A stretch of 64,000 nt of DNA from Wolfiporia cocos (taxonomy: Eukaryota; Basidiomycota; Agaricomycetes; Polyporales; Phaeolaceae). Shown one piece after another: positions 30,917-41,779 of the stretch (positions are counted from its first letter, which is position 1; each line of letters starts with the position of its first letter). Position numbers and translations under genes: made by a program. Under the pieces are notes generated by a model. The model saw only the letters and a list, made by a program, of their open reading frames with translations, did no database searches and had not been told where the DNA came from. The stretch is taken from positions 2,232,001 through 2,296,000 of the forward strand of contig JACCLO010000014.1 of NCBI GenBank assembly GCA_029448655.1, given 5' to 3'.

Positions 30917-32284
30917 AAAATCCACCACCACTGCGTTATTTCATAGATGTGCTTAGCTCGAAGCCTGCGTATACCTTATGTATTATCTGCCGTTAGCACG
31001 ATAGTCGATATGCACACATACGCCTCTGTTGTAGCCTTTGTAGTTTGTCAAAGTGAACATTAGGACCTGTGGACGTCGCTTTGAAGTTAACCTCGCTCTT
31101 ATGATCTTCCAGGATCGATGTCTTACCTTGACGATCCCCAATACAGGAACCCATACAGGTTCCCAGAATGCGATCGATCTGTGGCTGCCAACAATATGGG
31201 TTAACAGTTACGGCAGCTGAGGTTATTTAGCACGTAGATCAGACGCTGATCTACTAGTTTGGGATCATACTTCATGAGTAGTGAGCACTGACTAAATCTT
31301 GCAAACACATGAAGCAACGGACCTGCAGCACTTGAATGAAGGTGATCAAGAGGATGACACTGAGACGCGTCGTCACGTATGTGCCTCGTCTTTACTTCGA
31401 ATTCGACGTATCTTGCATGCCACAAGGTGTTCACATGTTATTGGAGCATACGATACCATGCTCAGCTGCAATGGTATGAAATTCCAGTCGTCGCGATGAT
31501 AAGCCGGTCGCGGACAAGGAAATCTAGAGCCTGCGAAAGCTCAAGGAGTTGTCTTCGACAGCCCTTGAGAAACAATAGAGACGTATCCCAAGCGGTTGAT
31601 CGACTGTCTTGCGACACAACCCGAGATATGATAAATCTGAGAATTTGGTACGCTTGTGGTACTACACGAGTCTCAGCGAGGTAATTAGCTGCCGCCAGAT
31701 CCTGCGCGCTGTATTGTCGTATAACATCAGCGTACATAGGGCGGTTAAACCAGCGCAGAGCTGTAACTAAATACCAATCACTCAGCGATTAACCAAGATC
31801 ATGAGCAGCATGTCATATCAGCATGCCCAATCTCCTTCGTGCCACTTGAATGTAGCCTGTTCATGGCACATCCAGCTACCAATCCGTTCTACAGCTCCTG
31901 CAACGTCAACCAGAAACCATATCATATCAATATATCGTATTCAGAAGAGGAAAACTAAGCGTCTGTCCTTTGCATGGCGTTAGAGCTCAACAATTCACCC
32001 TTCGGACGTAGATCCAAAGAATCGTATGAATTCAAACCGACAAGTCGGGTGACCTTGTAATAGCTGAAAAGAGATACTCGTTGTGTCATCAAATCCACCG
32101 GCGTAACATATATCAAATGCATGATGTTCTCGAAGCTCTTACCTGTCCAGGCCATATGCAAGTCAAATGAGCTCAACGACGAGAATCCCGACTGGGAAAT
32201 TGCTATATAATCCACATATCGTGTGATTCCAGTTGTTATCCTATCTTCACCTCGCCAACGATACAACCGCAGCTGATCCGGACT
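30917..32284. other. Spacer between paralogues, no gene supported
   Basis: About 1.4 kb with short frames on both strands (such as 31,462-31,737 minus) and no recognisable product or repeat. Confidence 0.4.
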
Positions 32285-33639
32285 ATGAGCCGCCCTTCAA
32301 TCCCGGTATCGCCTACCTTGTTGCTCTTGAATAGCGCAGTTTCAAGCATTGTTGCCGTCAGACCGCGATGGCAGGCACGTCTAGCAGCATTTGCAACATA
32401 CCTCTTTCTGCTGGGCTTGATCTATTCTTGTAGCACGGGAGACCTGCAACGGGACTATACAGCAGGATGCGTATATATGTATCAGTGCCTGACGACGTTC
32501 AGCATGTTATGGATGATAGACCCCTTGACGGAATATCGCCACGAGCGCGATGTCGTCCATCCCCTTACATTGTCCTTCATGCGCCGGGCGTATTGGGTGC
32601 AATCCAGCATGCTTAGTTGTCGCGGTGTGGGCTGGAATTTTCAGGTAAGGCGCGCTCGATCGCCGGAATAAAGCTAAAACACGTCAACGTACTGGACAGG
32701 TAGCAAACGTACCACCCCGGCTGTATGTGCCGCGCGCGAATTTCGTCTACAATAGACTTTTCAGCGCGATACGATGGTACCTCTTGGCCGACGCTGTACA
32801 ATCGTCCACAATCTTCCTTCGCCCGCATGGTCACGTTGTCCAGCATTGTATCTTCAGTCTCGCACGATTTGGTACCGTTATCACAATCCTGGCAATGCAA
32901 TATGACTTGCTCTCTGTAATTTCCGTTGCTCTGGGCTTTTACGAGCCACATGACTGGCCTGGAATATTTGGCCGGTGGTCGGATGCATACTCCGTCCGGA
33001 GATTCTGGGGGTGAGTCGTCACTGTTCTCGATCCTTACGTTCGTATCTCATTGCGCCAAGGCGTACCTATCATCAGATGCTCCGCCGAGTACGTCCGGTT
33101 ATCCCTTCTACGAGGTTGAAATTTCATATTCAACATCGTTTGTACGAATATTCCAGCACACCGCAGCATATGGGAAGCGGGCCTGTCGTTGTCTGGGGCT
33201 GCATCCAGGATCATGGGCGTCTTCGTATACGCAGCTATACGTGGGATTTGCGGTGTCCGGTCTGATGCACTGCGGGGGCGACCTGATGGTGCGGCCAGCG
33301 ATCTGCGGCACGTCCTTCAAATTCTTCATCGCGCAAGCAATAGTGATCTCGCTCGAAGATGCCGTGCTCGCAGTTGTGCGCAAGGCCGGGATCAGATATC
33401 CGCATAGATTGGCACGTCTTGTCGGATATGCATGGGTTGTTTTCTGGCTGGGCTTCTCGACCCCATGGCTCATCGAGTGGTCGGTAAAGGTTGGAATCAC
33501 CGAGTCGCAGCGCATACCATTCTCGATCATCACTACGCTGTTCCTTCCGTATGTAGGATCTGGGGCGATCAGATCTGCGCAGGAGGTGCCCTTGAACGTT
33601 ACAGCGTGGGCTTCAGCGTCGGTAACCACAGACTCTTAG
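32285..33639 (+). CDS. Wax-synthase-like membrane O-acyltransferase 2
   Basis: Exons 32,285-32,644, 32,700-33,010, 33,061-33,088 and 33,157-33,639 give 393 residues. It aligns along its length with the upstream copy: SFMRRAYWVQSSML with SFIRRIYWALCTL, SVRRFWGRTYHQMLRR with TIRRFWGRTYHQMIRR, and GFAVSGLMHCGGDLMV identical. Membrane segments, the candidate catalytic His and intron positions are all shared. The copies have diverged a good deal, so the duplication is not recent. Likely an ER or other endomembrane acyltransferase; acceptor and acyl donor cannot be read from sequence. Intact, with a normal stop. Confidence 0.82.
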
Positions 33640-34125
33640 TAACACGGACATGTATGATGCTTAGTGCGCGGACTCCAGAGGACGTGGTGTAGTACGTACT
33701 AGGACTCTGTTCCTTGTATGGATCATCTGAACCAAGTGCCACACGATGGCGCGGAGCTTCGTCCATCATACAACTTAATCCGATGCAACTTACTATCACG
33801 CACCTTTGCGGCTGACGTTCTTCGCTCAGCACGTAGGCGAAACAACAATACATTGACAATTTGTACGAATAGTGATGCAGTGTATTACAGGCAGGCAAGT
33901 AACGGTAAAGTGAAGGGTATGTATATACGCACAGCGAACGGTCTATTTATAGAGCTGCCCACGGCGCAAAGAAGGTGAATGCCCCGCAGCGGCGAAAGAT
34001 GTACATAAATACGCAAGAGTGTGGTGTTTCATGTGAGTGTCGTCGCATGCATTAGTGCAGGGTCTACTATTGCAACCGTAGGGCATTGTCGTCCAGTATG
34101 TTACTTTCCGTCTATCGGTCCGAAT
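33640..34125. other. Convergent intergenic region
   Basis: 3' flanks of the acyltransferase (+) and serine palmitoyltransferase (-) genes. Nothing else recognised. Confidence 0.45.
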
Positions 34126-36734
34126 CTAGTCCGTTTCGGGCATCGCGACGAGCTCGACCGCACGGTTGATGATCTCCTTCAGCGGCCAGCGTTCGCCCTG
34201 GCCTTGCTTCAAGTCGAGGAGGTCGCCAATCTCGTCGCACGCAATGAGCACCGTGTCTATGTCCTCCTTCGTGTGCGCCGCGCTAAGGCAGAAGCGCACA
34301 CGCGACGTCACGAGCGGCGTTGCGGGGTATGCGACAACAACGACAACGATTGGCACCGCGCGCGTGCGCATCATGCGGCTGAAGACCGCCATCTTCCCAG
34401 GGTTGAACAACAGAAGCGGGATGACCGGCGAGTCGTCGCAGCCGTATGTGATGAACCCGAGCTTGCGCAGACCGCGGTTGAGATAGCGCGCGTTGAAGGC
34501 CAAACGCCGCAATCGTATGAGGCCGTCTGAACCGTCCGCCATGGTCGGCGCGACAGGCATCCAAGACGGTAGGGCGCTAACGGGGACAAGGCCGGGGTAC
34601 TCCTCGCTCTTGGCAGGCAGCACAAGCGCATTCAGCTTATCCTTCTCAAGACCCGACGAGATGCCCATGATGCTGGCCATGCTAGCAATGACCTGTGTCA
34701 AAACCGGAGGGGACATCGCCTCGGCGTACGGGCCAGTGTGTCCATGCACCCGCAGCCGGTCAACGAGAACCTTGTTACCGGAGATGTATCCGCCAGCCGC
34801 GCCGAACGACTTGGTGAACGTGCCCATGAGGATGTCGATGTGGCGCGGGTTGATACCAAAGTAGTCTGCAACTCCACGGCCGTGCGGTCCGAGTGCGCCA
34901 ATCGAGTGCGCTTCGTCGACGAAGAGGTAGAACTACAACGCCAGCGTCAGTGCATGTCACGCGAACATCTCTGATACGCGTTTTACCTTGTACTTCTTCT
35001 TGAGGTCCATAATGATAGGCAGGTTCGCGAGCGTCCCTTCCATGGAGAACAAGCCCTCGACGATGACCAGGATCTTCTTCCACGGGCGGTGCGTCTTCGG
35101 CTGGCCTTGGCTGATTACCTCGCGCAGGAGCTCCTCGAGCGCGTTCATGTCGTTGTGCTTAAACATCCGCACGTTCGCGCCACTGAGGCGGACACCGAAT
35201 CGGATCGACGCATGGTTGAATTCGTCAGAAATGACAAGGCAGCCCCTGCTGACCAGGGCGGGGATGATTGTCGAGTTGGTCGCGAAGCCCATGGAGCTGA
35301 TCAGCGCGTCCTCCTGGCCGACAAATCGCGCAACAAGCGCCTCCGCCTGTTGGTGAAGATCGAGGGTGCCGCCTTCAAGGCGAGAGCCGCAGGCGGAGAC
35401 ACCATACCGGTTGACTGAGGACTCGACTGCATCTGCGCAAGGGCCCTTAGCCTCCGCGAAACCGAGGTAGTTGTAGGAAGAGACGTTGAGTCCCCGGGTC
35501 CGAGTACCGGTCGGAACCATCGTCACATTATAGTCGGGGGAATAGCGGTCGAGCATGACAATGGTCCGCCCAGGGACTCCAGTCACCGGGTGCGAGAAGC
35601 AATCATCGATACGCGTCTTGAGCCGTCGCGTGTAGAACGAGTCGAAGTCGCTGTTGAGAGCAGCATAACCCTGATAGGCGCGTTAGATCAACGTTTGATA
35701 TATGATACATAACAATCATTCCGGAGCGTCGCGAAACCAGCGATAGTGGCTGCATGACACGCTAGCAAGTTCCGCACGCCGAGCATCCATTACTCTGCGA
35801 GTAGTGGCATGAATTGGCGCTGACAGGCCCATAGTCCTCCTGCGACAAGGACTGAACATATTCGTGGAGCAGGGAAGCTGTACAAACTCTGACAGTTGGC
35901 GTAGCAAACCAATGCCATCAACCCCACAGAGTTCTGACAGCGCTGCGGGCGTCAACATTGATAAGGTTGCCAATGTCAACTAAGAGCGTGCACAGCAGGG
36001 GAAATGGGCCGTGTTCGCTACAGGCTATGGAACGCCAGTAGCGATGCGCGGGACAAACCGTGCGACGACCGCGTATTCACGGCCCACGTCAAGCTGCCAT
36101 CGTTTTCCAACTTTTGGAAGTCTAGGCTTCTCAGATGGGCGAGGCTACACTTAGCCGGCCTACCCCGGGTATCTCCGCGGCGTAACACACTCGCAGGAGC
36201 AACAGCGTGATAGCGGCAACGACTCACGTTCTGGGAGAGCAAGTGCTTGTAGTGCGACGGCCGGAGTCGCTTTCCAAAGAAGTCGCGGATGTGCCCGAGA
36301 CAGATGACCAACAGATAGCTCAAGTACGTCGTCAGGAGAATGTAGTAGGGCGGGTCCTGCTCCGGGTAGCTCTTGTACTGCGTGCCAGCGCGGTGCTGCG
36401 AGGTGTACCTGTACTTCTCGTTCGCGCAGTGCCCAAACTCCGAGTGCACCGTCGTGAAGACCTGCTCGGAGGTCGGCGGCGTGCGCGGGTACGAGAGCCC
36501 ATCGTTGAACTCGAGGCCCGACTCGTCGAGCACGGTGTCCTCCGACGAGGACGTGACGGACGAGGAGAGCGACAGGGCGGGCGTGGAGCCGGGCGTGCTC
36601 CCGTTTGCCCCGTGTGCTCTGGCGCGTGCGTCGGCCTCGGAGACCGCAGAGAGGTAGGAGGCCGCGGTTGGCATGGTCGACGTCGATTTTTTCTTGAAAA
36701 TGGACGGGTACGGCGACGAAGACTGGAGGGCCAT
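34126..36734 (-). CDS. LCB2: Serine palmitoyltransferase subunit 2 (LCB2)
   Basis: Catalyses, with LCB1 in the ER membrane, condensation of L-serine and palmitoyl-CoA to 3-ketodihydrosphingosine, the first step of sphingolipid synthesis, using PLP. Exons (minus) 36,734-36,228, 35,670-34,987 and 34,932-34,126 give 664-665 residues. A transmembrane stretch (YYILLTTYLSYLLVICLGHI) precedes the catalytic domain. Signatures include NVSSYNYLGFAEAKGPC, SDEFNHASIRFGVRLSGA, VDEAHSIGALGPHGRGV and GTFTKSFGAAGGY, whose Lys (about residue 438) forms the PLP aldimine. Start chosen at MALQSSSPYPSIF; an upstream in-frame ATG at 36,755 is possible. The first intron (35,671-36,227) is 557 nt, about ten times its neighbours. 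Confidence 0.92.
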
Positions 36735-37303
36735 GGGTGACGGCCTTGAGGGCATCCTGCAGCCCTCTCCTGAGCTCAATATGAGTGTAAACGGATACGA
36801 CCGGACTAGTGCCTGGTCGTCGGTGGGCAAGACGGTTGACCTGCTAGCGCATAATTCGTGGTTACTTATGCGAGCGTTCAAGCGCATTCTAAGGTACCGT
36901 TTTGGGTATCTCATGGGAATATAACGGCTTATCGGTCTGCTGATGCGGGGTAATTCCCATGTAAAAATATCAAACAGCCTCGTCGACTCCAGACTCTAGT
37001 CTCCAGTAGTAGATCGTTCATCCGTGCCTGCTGAGGACAATGATTGCGTCGCGTCGCCCGGGAACGAGTTTCAATGCGCCACAGACCCGCGAAAGCTATT
37101 TCGTATGCATCCGACACGCCGCAATACTCGTCAGCGAAATGGGCCTTCGCAATACCCCGGCACCATCGCACAACGAAGCGGGTGCAAGCCGCAACCCCGC
37201 ACAACGGACACCATAGCGCGGGCCACCGAGACAAAATAAATAAAATACTTCCACAACACATGGCACACGGGGACCGTCGCGCAAATCCAAGTCCATCGGC
37301 ACA
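36735..37303. other. Intergenic, LCB2 5' flank
   Basis: Lies between the LCB2 start and the stop of the SUZ-domain gene, both on the minus strand. No further gene seen. Confidence 0.45.
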
Positions 37304-37997
37304 TCACCGCCCGTGCGGCGCGCCCCGCCTCGCCGCAAATCCCCTCGACGCACCCGCCTCGGCCCCCGCGCCCTCATCCGGCGGCGCCTCCGGGCCCCTC
37401 GGCTCCCGCAGCACCTTCACACCCGCGCCCGCACCCGCGCCCGCACCGTCCCGGCCATCCCGGAAGATGCGCTCACGCGCCGCCTGGTACTGCGCCTCGC
37501 GCTCTGCGTACGAGCGCGCGCGCAGCTCGGGCGGCGCAGGCGCGCCCGGCGCAGAGGACGCGCCCGGCGCAGAGGACGCAGCAGGGGGCCGCTTGAGGAT
37601 CCGGAGCGCGGGCTGGAACGCGGCGGGCGGCGGGGAGACGACGGACGCGGTGCTCGCGCCCGAGATAACGAGCTCTGGCATCGGGGCTTTGCTGTTGCTG
37701 TGTGTGTGTGCGACGGGGCGTGCGAGGACGGGAGGCCGGGCGGGTTCGGGTTGGGTGTGAGCGAGTGTGTAGGTGAGTGTTAGCGTGCACGGCGCGGATA
37801 GGCGGGGGCGGCACGCACGCGCTCTCCCAGAGCTTCTGCGGGTCCTCCTCCTCTTCGTCGTCGTCGTCGTCGTCGTCGTCGTCCCATGCGTCCGGGACCG
37901 CCTGTGCAGGCGCTGCGCGCCCCGGAGCAGCGGGCGCTGGCTGGCACAAATAGTCGACTTGCCAACTCATCGCGGGGGCAGGCGGTGAAGAGGACAT
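37304..37997 (-). CDS. SUZ-domain protein
   Basis: Exons (minus) 37,997-37,819 and 37,691-37,304, intron 127 nt, give 188 residues. The C-terminal half has ALRILKRP followed by YAEREAQYQAARERIFRDG, the signature of the SUZ domain, a short basic segment thought to bind RNA. The N-terminal half contains nine Asp and four Glu in a row (encoded by a GAC repeat, 37,854-37,890) next to PQKLWESAK. Between lie Pro/Ala/Gly-rich tracts. The start MSSSPPAPAMSWQVD was preferred over an in-frame ATG at 38,168. The acceptor after CAACAG keeps the frame; a more 3' AG does not. Role probably in mRNA metabolism, inferred from the domain only. Confidence 0.8.
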
Positions 37998-38333
37998 ACG
38001 AGCGATTGGTCCCAGGCATCCGCAGACGTGCTCGCGCTGGTGCTCGTACTCGCCGCGGACATGGTGGTTGCCCGGGGTGAATGTGTCGATCGTGAACGAA
38101 TCTGAGAAAGATGTGGCGCTAATCACATGCGTTGACCGGAAAGGAAGGCTCATAGCAATTTCTGACATAGACAGTCGGCGACCCGACGTGGCAACGTTAT
38201 AAATAAAAACTTGTTGGTATTACACTATAGCTGAGGATACAGTACTGGTATCGAGAATTGAGACAATGCAACTGCGTGTGCCCTAAAACAACAACGGATT
38301 CCAAGTAATGCGAGGGCGCCGTTCTATGATCTA

Positions 38334-40596
38334 TTATACGCGCTCGCCTCGGCCAATCACCTTGACCTGTATCCAAATATAAACACACACCAAGGGCAAT
38401 TTCTGTGCTGGAAACTTACTTTGAAGCCAATAGCCCGCAGCGCGTCTGCGTCGACGATCATGCGGCCGTCAAACACGAACGCAGGCTTGTTCATGTGCGT
38501 ATACACGGACGACCAGTCGATCTCTTTGAACTCCTTCCATTCGGTCGCAATCACGATCGCCTCCTTGTTGGTGCACGCGTCCAGTGCCGAGGGCGCGATG
38601 GTGACCTGCTTCTTAACTGCATATGCGCGAGCCGTCAGCCGCAACCGTACGAGAATGACGTATGGCACGAACTTGTCTCGAGTGGAACGAGCGGACACGC
38701 TTCCGCGAGGTCAAGCCAGATCTGCGACTCCTCCACTTGGGGGTCGTAGATCGTGACATACGCGCGCTCAGAGAGGAAGTCGCGCACGAGCGAGATCGCG
38801 GGCGACTCGCGGGTATCACCCGTGTCTGCCTTGAACGCGAATCCCAGCACCGCGATGTGCTGCACCGCGGTAAGCACGCGACCGAACATCAGCAACGCAC
38901 GCGTACCTTTCCGGTGATCGTGTTGAACAGCGTGTCCACGACCGTCTTGGAGAACCGGCTCTTCTGGTGCTCGTTCATGTCAACCACAGTTCGCCAGTAC
39001 GCGGCGACTTGGGGCAAGTGGAGGCTTTCGGCCAAGTAGACGAGGTTGAGGATGTCCTTCTGGAAGCACGACCCGCCGAACCCGACTGACGCGCGCAGGA
39101 ATTTGGGCCCAATGCGCGAGTCGAACCCAACGGCGTGTGCGACCTCGTCGATGTTCGCGCCCGTTGCCTCGCAGATGGCTGAGAGGGCATTGATGGATGA
39201 GATACGCTGAGCGAGCATCGCGTTCGCCGCAAGCTTTGACAGCTCCGACGACCACAACCCGACAGTCAGGATCTTCTCCGTCCTATACACAGATGCAAGG
39301 ATGTTAGCTCGATTCGGGATTCGCAGTCATAGCACATTCAGCGCGAATCTGGCGCAACGGCCCTCGAGATTCATAGGAATCGTAGACCTGTTTTTGGGCG
39401 CGAGGGGAGTCGGGGGGGCAGCGATGCATATGCATAAAAGCGAAAACGGCGAACGGTGCCCGTTACTTCCTTCGAAAGCTACGAGGCTGCACAGTACAAT
39501 AGCACCAGAGTGTACGTGGCTCATGCATTCGGATTGACTAGGTCATTGATCCCGTCAATGAGTTCGTCATGATGTCAAACCTTTACCGTACCAACCAACC
39601 ATGATGGGAGACAATAACTCGGCTCCGTCAGCGCCGCGCGCATGTCTCAGAAGGCAACGAGTAACAGAAGCCACAAGATTCACTTACGGTACCCAATTCG
39701 CGTAGACTGCGGTCAGTGCAGCACATGCGTCGCGTCCCTCAGGCGTCTGCAGCGAGCCGATGAGCACGCGATCGGGAGCGAGCAGGTCCTTTATGGCTGT
39801 GCCCTCCGCGAGGAACTCGGGGTTTGAGAGAATATCGAAACGGCAACCCGGTCGCGAGTTCGCCTCGAGGATCGTGCGCATTGACTCTGCCGTACGGCAC
39901 GGAACGGTTGACTTTTCGACGACGATCTTGGAGGAGTGCGCGACCGCGGCGATACGCCGCGTCGCGAGCTCGACATAGCTGTGGATATGAGGGAGTGTTA
40001 GAGAATGCGGGACAGGGGACAAGGAGTGACAGTGAATAGCCGTCGTAACGGTGGGAGGTGATGCGACGCGACTGGCTGAAACTCTGCAGCCTCGCCTCAA
40101 CGCGCGGTGATAAGCGTCGCGGCGCTTGCAGAGGGTTCCAACAATCCGCAATTCATTTCTCATATTGTAGACGGCTCTCCGTGACTGGACAATTGGACGC
40201 ACGTACTTGAGGTCGGCGGCAAATCCAGCGCCTACGCCGCTCTTCTTCGTCGGCGTGTTCACGCTCACAAAGATCAAATCCGCCTCCTGGATGCCCCTGT
40301 CGACGTCGGACGAGAAGAAGAGGTTGCGTCCGCGCGCCTGCTTGACGACCTCAACTAGGCCGGGCTCGTAGATGGGAAGCTTGAAGTCGGGGCTGTTCCA
40401 CGCGTCGATACGCGCCTGGTTGAGGTCGACGATGGTGACGGTGATGTGCGGGCACTTGAGCGCGATGACCGCGCACGTCGGTCCGCCGACGTAGCCCGCA
40501 CCGACTGAGTCACGTCAGGGTAGGTAGGGGGAACGCGTCGGACGCAACATTAGTCGACGTACTGCAGCAGATCTTGGAGACGTTGACTGGTGCCAT
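38334..40596 (-). CDS. UGD1: UDP-glucose 6-dehydrogenase
   Basis: Oxidises UDP-glucose twice with NAD+ to UDP-glucuronate, the precursor of UDP-xylose and acidic polysaccharides; cytosolic. Seven exons (minus) 40,596-40,563, 40,504-40,207, 39,978-39,688, 39,282-38,907, 38,859-38,673, 38,616-38,420 and 38,366-38,334 give 471 residues, the normal eukaryotic length. Signatures: [20 protein letters not shown] (Rossmann NAD site), [33 protein letters not shown], and [12 protein letters not shown] with the catalytic Cys near residue 280, then [17 protein letters not shown] and [10 protein letters not shown]. It ends [10 protein letters not shown]. Introns of 405 and 228 nt are longer than average. 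No defect is seen. Confidence 0.93.
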
Positions 40597-41779
40597 TGGG
40601 GGAAAGGAGATGGCAAAGAGTGAAGCAAGGCGTAGAGGTAGAGATGGGCAGAAAGGAGATGATTTAACTACTGGTGCCAAGAGCGGCTGACGAGACGCGA
40701 TGCGCGTCACATCACCCCATATAAGCGGATGCTACTCACCCGGATCAGAGCTGATGCCGAATATGGTGATCCGCCTACCACATCTGGCAATGCGATCTCG
40801 ATTGTGGCACGCCCCTCAAGGCCTCGTCAACAATCCGAGCAGAAATCATTGCATCGTTATCAGCTATGGCTTCAAATCCGAGTGAGCAGCAGCGTGTGAA
40901 GCCGCTTGCTTCCGCACAGCGTCCGCTAAGATGTAGTAGGCAACGCTCGCATCCGCGCCTGTGACGTTCCGACCGCGAAGTTGCCCATGTGCATGTAGGT
41001 CTCACGACTTGTCTTCCGTGACGTCGTGTCAGATTCCGCTCTCACGGTGGTGATTTTGTTTCACACCAGAGGGTCAACATGCCCGTATGAGAGTGTATTG
41101 AAACTTTCCATGCGATATCTTCACTCCACAACCGTTACTTTGAAGCGCTTGTTCATAGACGCCAACATCAAATATCAAGTGCAATAGATGGCACATATCT
41201 ACTGAGCAATATGCACGGTACATGGGCTGCATTGTAAACACGATGCCGTGGACGTTGGTTGAATAAGCAAGCCCTAGCACAAATGAAATACTCAAGCCCC
41301 ATACACACTGCGAAGACCAGGCGACCGGTCAACTGGTCAAGCGTCGGCTTCATAATCGACGATTTGCAAGTGATCTCTTTGTTACTCCAGATGAGGGAAT
41401 GTACCCCCTTGAGAGATTCTCAGACAACCCAGTGGCACGTCATACCCCTCGTGGGACTCACTTTGAACGAGGAGTCAGAAATACTTTGGTATAGATTTAT
41501 GGGGTTTGGTCCTTGGCTTTGTATGATCTGCCACCGACGCGCAATTGGCATGATCCTAGGCTTGGCTTATCCAACCTGGACTTCTCTTGCGATTGAGCTG
41601 TAGCATTTTTAGAATGATTGCAGCTTGACCGCAGCTTGACCTGACGCGAAACGCGGTCACGTGAAGCCATCTAATCTGTTCTCGAGCAAATCTCTAGGTT
41701 TCCACTTTACCATTTGGAGCGGGAGATCCGTTGCCTGTCCGCCCTCTAGTGTTCACCTCTCCCATCCGTTCCGCGCACA
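40597..41779. promoter_or_regulatory. Divergent intergenic region UGD1/DUS3
   Basis: About 1.2 kb separating two head-to-head genes; it must hold both promoters. No specific regulatory site could be called. Frames such as 41,259-41,603 resemble nothing known. Confidence 0.4.
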
